A DNA stretch of 64,000 nucleotides. It comes from Mikania micrantha. Taxonomy: Eukaryota > Streptophyta > Magnoliopsida > Asterales > Asteraceae. Both the position numbers and the translations under genes were made by a program. The stretch is from contig CM018683.1 in assembly GCA_009363875.1 (NCBI GenBank), positions 59,722,981 to 59,786,980 on the forward strand. The letters run 5' to 3'. A model generated the notes under the pieces. The model was given only the letters and a program-made list of their open reading frames with translations, searched no databases and had not been told where the DNA came from. Positions 23,582 to 35,345 of the stretch are shown one piece after another; position 1 is the stretch's first letter; each line of letters opens with the position of its first letter.

Positions 23582-25182
23582 TTACCGAATTTGTTGTGGC
23601 AATTCAGAATGAATTGTGAATTGTAGAGCTCGTAAACGTTTGGTCGTCTCTTTCCGGCTCAACGCGTCAGCCACTACGTTTGCTTTACCCGGATGGTACT
23701 TGATAGCGCAATCGTAATCACCTATGTTTTCAACCCATCTTCGTTGTCTCATGTTTAGCTCTAATCTGGTCGAAGATGTGTTGTAAGTTCCCATTATCGG
23801 GAAAGATAGTGCATTTCGTACCGTATAAGTAGGGTCGCCAGATCTTCAAGGCAAACACTACGGCTCCCAACTCAAGGTCATGAGTCGTGTAGTTTTTCTT
23901 GTGCACCTTTCGCTGTCGTGAAGCATATGCTATCACTTTCTCGCGTTGCATCAGCACGCAACCGAGTCCCTGCTTCGAGGCGTCGCAATACACCACGAAA
24001 TCGCCGCATCCTTCCGGTAAGGATAAAATAGGTGCAGTACACAGCTTCTGTTTCAACAAGTTGGAAGCAGCTTCCTGTTTGTCTCCCCAGTCAAACTTCT
24101 TGTCTTTATGAGTCACAGATGTCAGTGATTGAGCAATCTTTGAGAAACCTTCAATGAATCTTCTGTAATACCCAGCCAGACCTAGGAATTGTCGCACCTT
24201 AGTCGGAGTTCTGGGTGCTTCCCAGTTCTTGATGGCTTCGATCTTAGCTGGGTCTACGTGTATTCCCTTTCTCGCTCACGACGTGTCCAAGAAATGGGGC
24301 TTCGAGAATCCAAATGTCACATTTAGAGAATTTCTCGTATAATTGTTCCGTCTTCCGTAGTTCCAAAACAAGTCTCAGGTGTTCAATATGTTTTTCTTGA
24401 GTCTTGGAGTAGGTTAGGATGTCGTCAATGAACACTATCACGAATTTGTCAAGTTAGGGTTTGCACACTCTATTCATGAGATCCATGATTACAGCTGGTG
24501 CGTTGGTCAGTCCAAAGGGCATAACCAGGAATTCGTAGTGTCTGTATCGGGTTCTGAAGGCAGTCTTAGGAATATCGTTTTACTGTATCCTTAGTTGATG
24601 GTAACCCGATCTTAAATCGATTTTTGAGTAGTAGCTTGACCCTTGCAGTTGGTCAAACAAATCGTCTATTCGCGGCAACGGGTATCGATTCTTGATTGTC
24701 ACCTTGTTCAGCTCTCTATTGTCGATATACATACGGAATGATCCGTCTTTCTTCTTCACAAACAGGACCAGTCCTCCCCAAGGCGAGAAGTTCGGTCTGA
24801 TAAATCCCTTGTCTAACAGTTCCTGTAACTGGTTAGAAAGTTTCTGCATCTTAGTCGGTGCTAGTTGGTAAGGAGCTTTGGCAATCGGTGCTGCTCCTGG
24901 TGTGAGATCTATCCGGAACTCGTCTTGTCGCTGCGGTGGTAGTCCAGGTAGATCTTCAGGAATTACTTCAGGAAAATCGCAAACTACGGCGATGTCCTCA
25001 ATCTTCCTTTCTTTCTTCGGTTGTTCCGTGATGAGGGCTAATACAGTAGTGTACCCCTTTTTTGTATGTACTTGTTCGCCTTCATGCCAGACATAATGTT
25101 CCGAGGTACTCCCTGTCGTTTCCCCTGAATCGAGATGTGTTCTTCGTTCTGCAATGTCACCCGTACGAGCTTCTCGTTGCAT
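23582..25182 (-). pseudogene. Gypsy 2 reverse transcriptase and RNase H, heavily broken
   Basis: RT begins in the frame ending at 24580 (LLDKGFIRPN, FRMYIDNRELN) and continues through MPFGLTNAP (about 24520), a TAA near 24455, VFIDDILTYS (about 24430), a frame change near 24250, QFLGLAGYYRRF (about 24190), and RNase H with VVYCDAS (about 24000) and a frame change near 23770. Together with a shift near 23590 there are at least five lesions. FRMCIDYRELN in Gypsy 1 is FRMYIDNRELN here, so conserved RT positions are altered too. Confidence 0.88.
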
Positions 25183-25445
25183 ACGGTCTCTGCCTGGTTT
25201 GCGGATAACCAGTCCGTTCCAACTACCTCATCGAAGCTCCCGAGAGTCACCGGCATCAAGTCGATTTCGAGTTCGTGATCCGCCAACACCATGACGCACC
25301 CTCGAAATACGTGTCGTATCTCAATCAGTTTGCCGTTGGTTACCTTACGGTATACTTATAACCTAATGGTGTTGAGGTAATACCTAGTAATTTGCTAAAC
25401 TTGCTGAATATAAGGTTCCTATCGGCACCGGTATCAAGTAATATA
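25038..25445 (-). pseudogene. Gypsy 2 protease, frameshifted
   Basis: DTGADR is readable at about 25418-25435 just after the gag stop, in a different frame from gag. A further frame change near 25350 precedes the second half (ELEIDLMPVTLGSFDEVVG, about 25220-25280). The order and motif identify a retropepsin-type aspartic protease, and it is not translatable as one piece. Confidence 0.8.
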
Positions 25446-26708
25446 CTAGCATAGACAAGTGAAGAACGTACCTGTCACGATGTTTGAGTCATCCCTGGCT
25501 TCTCCCGAGCTACTCGCAACTACATAATCCTTTGTTGCGCCTTCTTCCGCCTTTTTCAGTTGCGGGCAATCCCTTCGCATGTGTCCTGGTTTTCCACACT
25601 CGTAGCACCCATTATGAGTGTGCTGGTTTTTGTTATTCAGTTTGGTATTGGGGTTTGGGTTTGTTCGGCACTCCTTGGTTACATGTCCATCTTTGCCGCA
25701 GTTGGTGCACTTGACTCTTTTGCACGAGCCAAAGTGACGGTAGTTACAGTTGTTGCATTTTGGGCTATTGCCCTGATATCCCCCTTTGCTCCGGGTGGTA
25801 GTGAAGACCTTAGTAGGGGTTGGGCGATGCCGGGTTGGTTGTTGAGGTGAGAGGGTCTGGTTGTTACTTGGTTCCCAGTTCCTCTTGGGTTCCTGGGGTT
25901 TCGTATGTTCACTCCTCTTGGGTAGCTCTCCCTGTGCCACCGCTTGGTCGGTTAGTCTGTGAGCCAAGCAAATAGTAGGTTGAATGAGAATGGGATCTAT
26001 CATGGTAATTAGGCTTCGGATTTGTTCAGGTAATCCACTAACATATGCCTCGATCTTTCTGTATTTTGGGGTCACCATTTCTGGGTATTGTTCACACCAT
26101 TCGTGAAATCGAGTGGTGTACTGTTCAATTTCAGATCCTTCCATGTTGTGATTCCAACACTCCTCTGGTTTCTTGATCTCGTTCTGAGGATGGTATTCTT
26201 CCTTCAACACCTTAATGAAATTTTCCCATGGTATTGAGTTAGCGGTCTCCAGACTCAGTGTTTGGACTTGTGAATTCCACCAAATGAGGGCATGTCCCTC
26301 TAGAGTTCCGGTAGCAAATTTCACTTTGTTCTCCTCAGAGCACTCGCACATGCAGAAGATTGTCTCAGTCTTCTTAATCCATCGGAGCAGTCCCTCTGCT
26401 CCTTCCGACCCCTTGAATGTTAGAGGATGATAACTAAGGAAGGTCTTAAATAGGCATCCTCTTGAGTTGTTGTGGGTCTTATTGTTTGTTTCATTGTTTA
26501 CACATGTAGTCTCGTAATCCGCTATAGCTTTGTTAACCCGTTGTTCTATCATGGCTTCGATAGCAACAGAATTGATTGACTGATCGTTAGTACGCACGTA
26601 CGTTCCTTGTCCAGCCATTGGTAAGTACGTATCTACAATAGGTTTTGGATCACTTACAGTTAGAGCTTGCTGTGTGTGACATAGAGATAGTATATCCTCT
26701 TTCTTCAT
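25446..26708 (-). CDS. Gypsy 2 Gag, intact 420-codon ORF
   Basis: The only full-length ORF of this element. Residues about 100-260 form the retrotransposon gag domain (WWNSQVQ, RFHEWCEQYPEM). Three cysteine clusters follow: CNNCNYRHFGSC, CTNCGKDGHVTKEC and CYECGKPGHMRRDC (about 25560-25780). The first is a non-canonical CCHC. Gag would coat and package element RNA in cytoplasmic particles. The contrast with the shattered pol is striking. The ATG at 26708 begins MKKEDILSLC; an internal Met (MAGQG) about 30 codons on is an alternative start. The last few codons after VTGTFF are already out of the ancestral frame. Confidence 0.85.
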   Translation of the reverse strand: MKKEDILSLCHTQQALTVSDPKPIVDTYLPMAGQGTYVRTNDQSINSVAIEAMIEQRVNKAIADYETTCVNNETNNKTHNNSRGCLFKTFLSYHPLTFKGSEGAEGLLRWIKKTETIFCMCECSEENKVKFATGTLEGHALIWWNSQVQTLSLETANSIPWENFIKVLKEEYHPQNEIKKPEECWNHNMEGSEIEQYTTRFHEWCEQYPEMVTPKYRKIEAYVSGLPEQIRSLITMIDPILIQPTICLAHRLTDQAVAQGELPKRSEHTKPQEPKRNWEPSNNQTLSPQQPTRHRPTPTKVFTTTRSKGGYQGNSPKCNNCNYRHFGSCKRVKCTNCGKDGHVTKECRTNPNPNTKLNNKNQHTHNGCYECGKPGHMRRDCPQLKKAEEGATKDYVVASSSGEARDDSNIVTGTFFTCLC

Positions 26709-27401
26709 GTGTACAATTATAAGCTTAAGAAGATTACTATTACCAAAGTGATGTTTATGAGCACAACTCGCTCACATAGATTCTAACAATACTAAATACA
26801 ATAAGGGAATAAACCACTTGGTGAAAATAGTGGAGTTCGAATCTCTACTAGCAGCGGTGTTTTACATAGTTCTCCTCGTGGGTGTAGCGTGTCATTTGAA
26901 TTTGCTAGAATTCGTATGTACCTATAAATTCACGATTACGTTGGCCACCATAATCGTTAATTTATCTTACACAGTCATTCTAGTTCATTCAATTTCAAGC
27001 TACTAAACATCCTAGGGTTTGACGTTTGCTTCCTGAGTGTCGATACTATGGTCCCAGTCCACAAACATGTGTCTTTTGACTGGGTTGCACTAAATAAAAA
27101 GGTTGGAAAAAAAAAACGTTCGATTCGAGTTAGATCGTGCTAGCGGAGTCTTCTTCTGAGCATAGAAGAGTCCCTTTAAGTTCGTCCTTTCACCAATATC
27201 ATTACGTAGTTTGCAAGTGTCTTCAATCATGATCACCTGCTAAGAGTTCCAGAGGCACGCTCGTATGTGCCTGATAAAGTCACAAGCATATTGCTAAATT
27301 ATACACAATAATGTGTTGTGCGAGACTAGTGTCGTGTCTAATGTTGAGCAATGGCTATAGTCTAAGTTTACTACATGCAAACCTAGTTCTCTATAACCAA
27401 G
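26709..27401 (-). other. Gypsy 2 5' leader
   Basis: Untranslated leader between PBS and gag, about 690 nt. I see no ORF of note and no motif array. Confidence 0.7.
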
Positions 27402-27413
27402 GCTCTGATACCA
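27402..27413 (-). other. Primer-binding site of Gypsy 2 (initiator Met tRNA)
   Basis: The minus strand reads TGGTATCAGAGC, the usual complement of the plant initiator tRNA-Met 3' end, three bases from the 5' LTR. Confidence 0.9.
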
Positions 27414-27416
27414 GTC

Positions 27417-30400
27417 TGTCACACCCCCAAATTCCCACTCGTGGCGTATGTCCACGTGGATGTGACGTGTCCAGAATCACAGCTCAAGGTCATATAGAAC
27501 AACTCTATATGCGTTTACAAATCCAAGTTTGACACATACACTTATTAAGTAGTTTGCAGCGGAAAAGTAATTTATAGCAGCGGAAATCAATAAGTCAAAT
27601 CGTGCAGCGGAAGATAATAAGTTTAATACAACATTTGTCTTAACAAACGAAAGTTAAATTGTTTTTGAAAACTGATCATAAACAGAAATGCATGAGGTTC
27701 CTAATGCTCGTCTCTTAGTGTGCGCATTCCTGTTATCCATAGCTTGCTAGTTACCTGAGAATACAAGTTAGAAAAAGTGTCAACACAATGGTTGGTGAGT
27801 TCACAGGTTTTGATATACATATAGTAATAGAAAGCGTGTCATGCTGTTTGTCATATGTTAGTACCGAGCCCTTGGCCCAAAGTGTCAGTGCGTCACTACC
27901 GAACTAGACTTGTTTGTTCCTGCCTCCGCTGTGTCTCGTATACACAGCAAATTAGGTCAAAGTTTGCACGGGTTATGACATCCAGTCAACATTATGCCCC
28001 GTGGGGTTAGTCATTCCCTAATGGATCCATTCAAACCTACCACGTTGTTCGTACATTAACGGTAAGACTTTGTGAGGGCTTGTTACGAGTTCAACACTTA
28101 ATGTTCGTCTAATAAACCAGCATACACAAAAATGTTTGTACAGTAATAGATGTTTGTCTCGATGTAACTAGTATTCTCCCCCTGTTTGAAAAGCTTGTAA
28201 AAGAGTTAAATAGGGGCTGTAAACTCACCTTAGTAGTGATCAAGTAGAGTATGCGTAAGCTCCATCGAGAAAGTAGCGCGTCGGTCACTGGCAACCTATA
28301 TCGTACACCGTACGTGAGTTCGTGTAAGTGACCGTGCTAGTATTTGTGTTAGTGCTCGTGTTTGTGCTCAACAACCCTTGGTTGTTCATGTTTGTTCGTG
28401 TCGGTCCACAATGACCGTGTTTGCTAGTGTTTGTCCATATTGACCGTGTTTGACCGTGTTTGACCAAAGTTGACCAAAGTTGACCGTGTCAAATCAACGA
28501 CCCGTTGGTGAACCGTGTGACGGTTGTGAATCGTGTAGCAATTGTGTAAGTGCTCGTCGTGTGCAAAACGCGCAAGTCGCGTCTATGAACAACTTACTAT
28601 TTATAGTAAGTTTCCATTTATGGAAAGTTCACAAAGCATATCGGTTTTATAGTTCTAGCATGCTCAATAGTCCTACATGATCATGTTAACACATAGCACA
28701 TCATCATACGGATTCACATAAGTCGTTTACGACATGTTTGCACATAAAAGTTTTCTAAAATGGAAAGTTTCCATTAATAGCATACGTGATATCGGAAACC
28801 ATCTAACTTAGCATCTAATCATCATATTACAACATAATAAGTCATCTAGCATGCTCGAATCACACAACATGTTTACAAATCGGTTTTTGTAAAAATAAAG
28901 TTACTATAAATAGTAACTTTGTTGTTTTTGCATCAAAATGACCATTTAAACATTTCTAAACCAATTTTCTCATCATCAATCATCATAAATACTAATCTAG
29001 CATCTTTCAAACATGTCAACATAACCAAATTCATCCACTTAGCATCATTTCAATAACAAAAGTTACTAAAAATAGTAATTTATCACTTATGACCATAATC
29101 ATCACCAAAAATCATAATCTAAGTATTTAAATCCTCATAATATCCATCAATCAACATACTAGTGTTCATGCATGTTTATCATTTCATCCATAACAATACT
29201 TTGACCATAAAAAGTTTCTAATAATAGAAAGTTCATCAAGAATCAATATTTTACTCATCAAAATCACAATCTAATCTTTCAATAACATTTATACATTATC
29301 AAGAATCATCTCCACATCAACAAAATCATCTAACATGCCTTAGATCATACATGCATGCATCAATATTATCACAAATCATCATTTTAAGCATAAAGACTTA
29401 CATGCAATATCTTGGATCGTCATGAATCACCATAACCACATCATGGATCATCATCAATAGCATCTATAATCATGTATCATTATTCAAGATCATCTAAAAT
29501 GCTTTAGATCATACACGCATGCATATATCTAAACATTTTATGAACAAATCATGAATTTTATTAACACCCAACATTATGGATCATCATAAAACACCTTAAT
29601 ATCATTGCAGATCATCATTAACAGTAGTAAGAACATCAAACCCAGATCTAAAATTCGTGCATGTGAGCCATGGGTGCTTGCATGTGGGTTTTAACACATG
29701 CATGTGTGTGTAGTAGCGATGTTAAGCCATTAGAGATGTGAAGACTACCTCTAAAGCTCCTGGAACTTCAAGATGGTACTGATGATAGCTTCTAAGGCTC
29801 CTGGACAGCAATTTCTTCAACAAAGAAGGAGGTGGTGGTGATAGTTGGTGGTCTAGGAAGTCACCAAGCTCCAATCTTCCAAGCCTTGAGCTTCAAAATG
29901 GTTAACAATGGTGGGAAATGGCTGAAAATTGGTGGAGAAGACGAGTTCAGTCGAATGGTGGCGTGTTTGGCCGAAGAGAAATGATTATGGTAGAGTGGGT
30001 GGTGATTTTGCTTGATTTTATAAGATTTTCTGCGCACTGGGACCTGTCGCGTACCGCGGTGGGGCTTTTAAATTCTCTCCGCATACCGTGGAGGATTCCG
30101 GAGCTCAGACCCCCTCGATGTTGGTCGCGCATCGTGGATGGGCCTCTTGTTGGGCCACCGCGTACCGCGGTGGGCTCCCAGAGAGCCCAATAAGCCTCTT
30201 TCAATGGATTTGATCCGTTCGTCGCCGTTTTCACGCTTCCGAACTATCGTTTGAACTTCCTTAGTTCAATGTGTGAGTGTTTCGTGAGGTTTCGAGTGTT
30301 GTTCTTCACAATGTGCTTGACGTTCACCAACGTTCGTGTGTTTTGACACGTGTGTGCTGCTTGCCGATAATTCTACGAACTATCTAGTCATGTGTCAATG

Positions 30401-30521
30401 TTCGTACTGTCATGCCACGTGTCACACTAAATTAATCTAATTCTAGTGCCATGTGTACATAAAGCATTTAAATAAACATTTAAATAAATAGTTGCTGACC
30501 TGGAAATTACGGGGTGTCACA
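27417..30521 (-). repeat. Gypsy 2 5' LTR
   Basis: 3,105 bp, nearly identical to 18999-22113. Many differences are CG to CA/TG changes in this copy, including two of the four CGCG dyads. The TATA box is at 30014-30022 and the intact 19-bp dyad at 30155-30173. Confidence 0.95.
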
Positions 30522-31159
30522 AAAGTCATATGATCGGCTCCCTTCATCACATGATTCTAGAGCTCAACTTCCAACCTTTGCAGTTCATGCTGCGGACAGA
30601 ACTCGTTCCTAAGAAGAAGTTTGAAATCTGCCCAAGGCATTGCCAGCGCTTCATCTCTGCCTCTTGCCCTGATCTGAGAGTTCCACCATGTTAAGGCCCG
30701 TTTGCTGAAAGAGCCAGCATCATATCGGACCTTGTGATGTTCTGGACAACCGCTGATGTCCAGGGTGGTCTCCATCTTTTCCAGCCATTGGATCAGTCCA
30801 ACAGCTCCTTCAACACCAGTAAAACTTGGAGTCTTGCATCCTACAAATGACTTGTAGGAGCAGTCAGAAGTAGTGCTAGTGTTTCCACTAGCTTCTCCAG
30901 TAGTGTGGCCAGAGTTGTTGTCGTGACCTTGTATCCTGTTAATCATCTCAGGGATGACATCCTTTAGTTGACTCGTCAGTTGGCTACTTAGAAGTGTTGC
31001 CAAAGCAATAGTAGCAGGGTCTAGTATTTGAGTCGTGCTCGCGCCTAGTGGTGGAGAGTGTGGAGGGGGAGGAGGAGGTGGCGGTGGTGAATCTGGTGGT
31101 GTAGGAGTAGATGAGTGTGGTGCAGAGACTTGTGAGGCCGGTTGTCTTCTGGGCGGCAT
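30522..31159 (-). pseudogene. Gypsy 1 gag, proximal part (with TSD copy AAAGT at 30522-30526)
   Basis: The N-terminal gag half from the ATG at 31159 (MPPRRQPASQ), with a proline-rich stretch at residues 20-40 and the retrotransposon gag domain (KRALTWWNSQI, about 30690). A TAG at 30557-30559 replaces a position that is usually Trp (ELxNH). The frame then continues across the AAAGT duplication and resumes at 18993, so the Gypsy 2 insertion point is exact. Confidence 0.92.
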
Positions 31160-31178
31160 TCTGATCATAACCAAAAGA

Positions 31179-31183
31179 TATTG
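31179..31183. repeat. Target-site duplication TATTG, left copy (Copia 3)
   Basis: TATTG precedes the TGTTGATACATG start of the LTR and recurs at 44944-44948. Confidence 0.93.
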
Positions 31184-31821
31184 TGTTGATACATGTTATG
31201 TCCCTAGTTCTATTTTGTACTACTCTTCATGTAAAATTCAAGTTATTAATGGAAGTTGTCTTATTATATAATGTTCTAAATGTTTATGTTTAACTATATG
31301 ATTATATGTTTGAGTGATTTGGTTTATTGTCTAATTGAGTATGAGTATAGCTCATTCGGCCGAATGACTCTAGAGTATGAAGTCATTCGGCGAATGAAGT
31401 TAGAGTATGTCTATATTTGGCGAATGAGTCATTCGCCGAATGACTCGTTCGACTGAATTACTTATTCGACAGAAGCCATTCGCCGAATGAGTTGCTTCGG
31501 CCTCTCATTCGGCCGAATGACTACTGCCTATATATACTTGTTCAAATCATTTCAACACTAACTTTCCAGAGCCCTCCTTCTTCCCTGTGATCCCAGAGTC
31601 AAACCCTAGGAGATTAGAGCGGCCATTGATCGTCCAAGTTCGATTCTCAACCCGTGGTCTTTGATTGTTGCTTCCAAGTCATTCCTACACCTTCGGATCA
31701 CCACGATTCCTGTTGGTTTCCATTGGAAAACCCTGGAATAGGATTCCGCACTATTCCAGAGGCTGTCGGGTAGATTTCCATTGGAATCGGATTGTTTCCG
31801 AGCTCCTTGATTGGTCCTACA
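31184..31821 (+). repeat. Copia 3 5' LTR
   Basis: TGTTGATACATG to GGTCCTACA. It holds the CATTCGGCCGAATG array and TATA box (31353-31536). Confidence 0.95.
31353..31536 (+). promoter_or_regulatory. Copia 3 LTR promoter: CATTCGGCCGAATG array plus TATA box
   Basis: Perfect 14-bp palindromes CATTCGGCCGAATG lie at 31353-31366 and 31506-31519, with CATTCGGCGAATG at 31384 and the 19-bp palindrome GGCGAATGAGTCATTCGCC at about 31419-31437, whose centre is ATGAGTCAT (31424-31432). TATATATA at 31529-31536 starts 9 nt after the last palindrome. The promoter role follows from the LTR context. Confidence 0.7.
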
Positions 31822-31824
31822 AAG

Positions 31825-31836
31825 TGGTATCAGAGC
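31825..31836 (+). other. Primer-binding site of Copia 3 (initiator Met tRNA)
   Basis: TGGTATCAGAGC, three bases after the LTR. Confidence 0.92.
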
Positions 31837-32419
31837 TTTGGCTCTAGATTCTACTCGATTTCCACTCTAAATCATCAGATCTGAGATTCCCAAAACCCTG
31901 ATTTTCGTAACTTCCAAAACCCTAAGTTTCTTGCTCTTCTAATTACTATTTCATTGAAAATTCGTGGGTTTTTGTGGTGTGTTTGTCAAAACCTTTTCCC
32001 AATTGATTGTTTATCATGTCTTGAAGTTCTGTACCAAATTTGGTGCATAGATTTGGTCAAAATCGCAAGTTATCACGAGTTCGTAGTTGAAAACCCCAAA
32101 TCGCCCGAACGGCAATTGCGGCCGAATAAGTTTGGCCGAATCAGCCTTCATTCGGCGAATAGCCTTCATTCGCCGAATAGCTCCTTCGTTCAAGTCATTC
32201 GGCGAATAGCCTCATACTCCACTCTCATTCGGCGAAAGACTTTATTCGATCACTCATTCGCCGAATAGGTTCATTCGATCTTCTCATTCGCCTGCTGTCA
32301 TACTCAGCCCTCATTCGCCAGTTTTAGTACATTCGGTCCCCAACATTCGCCCTATTCACTCTCATTCGGCAACTTTTCTGAAATTTTTCTAGGTGTTGAA
32401 TTTTGTCATTTCTGATTAA
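31837..32419 (+). other. Copia 3 5' leader with CATTCGGCGAATG-type repeats
   Basis: Untranslated leader before gag. About ten variants of ATTCGGCGAAT or ATTCGCCGAAT crowd 32120-32365, so the motif is present in the transcribed RNA as well as in the promoter. Confidence 0.75.
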
Positions 32420-35332
32420 ATGGAGGATTTAGCACTCATGGCAAACCAAAACCATCGTATTCAGACTCTACTGTTGACAGAGAATGAGACAGGGAATTCC
32501 AATGAAGCTCCCAAGTTACTGACTTTAGACGATTATCCTCATTGGAAGTATAGGTTTGAGATTCACATTAAAGGAGTGGATACAAATCTATGGATGATGA
32601 TAGAAGGAGGTTATCTGAGGCCTTTGAATGAAGATGGTACACCCATGCTAGTCACACGGATGACTGAGCCTCAAAGGAAGCTTTATGACTATGAAAAGAA
32701 AGCTTAGGCTATTTTGTCACAGTCCATTGCTACTGATATCTTCCATCAGTTTAGACAGTTCACATCTTCCAAGTACCTATGGGATGCTTTGCAACAAAGA
32801 TATGAAGGAAATGATGCATTAAAGAGCATTAAGTCAAAAGCATTGAGAAAAGAATTCAATAGCTTTATGTATGTGGGAAATGAGTCACTAGATGAGCTGA
32901 TTGCTAGGTTTTATCATCTTTCGAGCGAGTTATTCAACCATGAGGTCAAGACTACCACTCAGGAGAAAATTCAGTGTTTGGCGGATGCTCTACCTCCAAA
33001 GTGGGAGTCATTCTTGATGGTACTCAAGCAGAACCAGATGTTGGCACATATGGATATCAATGATTTCATTCAGAAGCTGAAAGAACAGGAGATAGAAAAC
33101 AAATGAAAAGCCAAGAGAGTAGTTCAAGTTCAGGACCCCTCCTTATACTATTCTACTCCCACTGTTGACAAATCCACTACTCATGCTCCTCTGAAGACTG
33201 CTTTTGTCTCTAAGACATCTGAGGCTCCATCTACTGCTCAGATTCATTTCAGTCAATCATCCTCAACCAGTTCACAAACAGAGCATCATCAGCCTACCGC
33301 CAGTCTGAAAACAGAAAATTTCGACAAGGTCACCGTGGAGATTGCAAAAGAGCATATGGGTCTTTTGTCTACATTGGTTAGCTCATATGATGGATTAGTT
33401 GCTGGTCAGATCGGCAATCCTTATTTGACCAATGATGACTATTCTCAGATAGATTCTGATGACATGGAAAGAATTGACATTATGTGGGCATTGGCAAGTG
33501 CGGTGAGAAGAGCTAAGGAGTTTGTGAAGAGGACTGGGAAGGAGATTAATCTAAACAAGGAGTCTAAGTTTGGATTTGATATGGCATCTGTGACATGCTA
33601 CAACTGTGGAGAGAAGGGTCATTTTGCCAGACAGTGCAAACAACCGAAGAAAGCAGGCAACAAGAATCCATTCCAGCATCAGAAATCCTCTACTGCCAAT
33701 CCAGAAAGGAGATTAGTTCCCATTGATTCTCCTACTCAAGCTGGATCTTCATCCTCAGCAAGCAAAGCTTTAATGGTACAACAGGATGAAGGGGTGAACT
33801 GGGATTTCAGATTCAATGCTGATAAAGAAGAACAAGATAAAGCTTGTGTGGCTGAGATTCAACAAGCTGAAGATCAAGGTGAGGAAAGTACTCAGGAAGA
33901 TTCAATGGTGAATGCTAATAAAGCCTCAAGTTCAGAGTCAAATAGTGTGACAGATTCAGACACTCAAGACTCTGATGCTGAAAATGATGACTCCACTACT
34001 CAGTTTGCTTTGATGGTAAACTCTTCTGCTTCATCAGAGTCCGAGCAGGTATATACTGATTGTTCATCTTCACATTCTGAGTGTTTTAATTGTGTTGACC
34101 TTAGAAGTAAGGTCCTTGCTTATCAGAAGCATAATAGTGATTTGATGAACGATCTCGACTTGTGCATTGAGGCTAACAAAATTTTAAAATCTAATGAAAA
34201 AGATTTTCAGGCTAAAATTGATCTTCGAAATAGACAATTGCATGAGGCCGAGATCGCAGTGCTGAATAAGCAAGATGCTATCACTTCTTATCTCAATACC
34301 ATCAATGAGATCAAGAAGAAGTTAGCCATAGTCGAATGTGACTATGAGACCTTGGGACAGAAGCTCAAGAGCTATGAGAGCTCATCCTATATTATTGAGC
34401 ATATGATCAGTAGGGGTACTGATCAGCAGGGAAAGGGTAAAATTAACTATCAAAAATGTCCTCCACCAATCCTCAACACCTTTGTTAATACACCAAATGA
34501 CAAAGATGTTAAGGATTTTTAGGTCACAACTCCATTAGTAATAGATCCAACTGGACTATTTACTAATGAGTCTTCCTCTAAGATTGAGGAATCTCGTGTG
34601 GATGGACTTGTTGATGATTGGGTCTCAGATTCTGAGAATGAATCAGATGATTCATATGTCTCTACTCAGAATCAAACCCCTGCAGTCATGAAAGGTGACC
34701 CAATCTCAAATTCAAAGATTTACAAAGAATTGGGATTTGTAAAAGCTTCTCAAGAGTCTGAAGCAAAATGTGTTACCAAGTCTGTTATTATTGGTAACAA
34801 AGGGACAAAAGGGTCGGGTTTTAATCAAGACAAGCTAAAAACAAGTGTTTTTAAATCACATAAGCAGTCTTTCTCTGATTTAAAACATTTTCATAAAAAG
34901 GGTGCAAGAGTTTGTTTTGAGTGTGGTGCACCTGGGCACATTGTGAGATTTTGTCCTCAATTGATCATGCCAAAGGTTGTGCCATTCAGAAAACTGAATC
35001 CAGTTAATCCTAAACCTGTAAAATCTGTAGCTAAGCTTGTTCAATCAAAACCCAAACAACCAAATCAGGTTAAATCATTAGATAAGGGTAAAGGGAAATT
35101 GGAGAACTTGGATGTTCCAAGTGTGATTAAGGTTAATCAAGCAAACTCATCATCCATTTATCTGAAAAATTCTTTTGATAAAAATGCAATCTGGAAAGTT
35201 AAATCATCTGAGATTTCAGTTCCACCTATTTCAGATAAGTCTCTTCCAGATGGTAAATGGATTGATGTATGGATCCGAGACTCACTGGGTCAACCCAAGA
35301 CTGTAAAGGCTTGGGTTCCCAAAGTGAACTGA
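32420..35332 (+). pseudogene. Copia 3 gag, one frame interrupted by three stops
   Basis: A single frame of about 970 codons from the ATG at 32420 to the TGA at 35330-35332, with no frameshift. Stops are TAG 32705, TGA 33104 and TAG 34520. The N-terminal part is a UBN2-type copia gag (PHWKYRFEIHIKG; SSKYLWDALQQRYEG). Two CCHC knuckles are widely spaced: CYNCGEKGHFARQC (about 33597) and CFECGAPGHIVRFC (about 34916). Between them is an acidic S/D/E-rich region and a coiled coil (about 34130-34380). Large gags with coiled coils are typical of Sireviruses. All three internal stops are one C-to-T change from CAG or CGA. Confidence 0.9.
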
Positions 35333-35345
35333 CTGTCTCATTTTT

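Larger units (their letters stand above)
18999..30521 (-). mobile_element. Gypsy 2: Tekay-like LTR retrotransposon inserted in Gypsy 1 gag
   Basis: An 11.5-kb element with LTRs at 18999-22113 and 27417-30521 and TSD AAAGT. On the minus strand: iMet PBS (27402-27413), leader, gag (26708-25446, intact), broken PR, RT, RNase H and INT to 22149, PPT, 3' LTR. The pol is related to Gypsy 1 but clearly a different family, with unrelated LTRs except for the TGTCACACCCC terminus. The LTRs differ at about 20 positions plus small indels over 3.1 kb, so the insertion is young. Confidence 0.95.
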
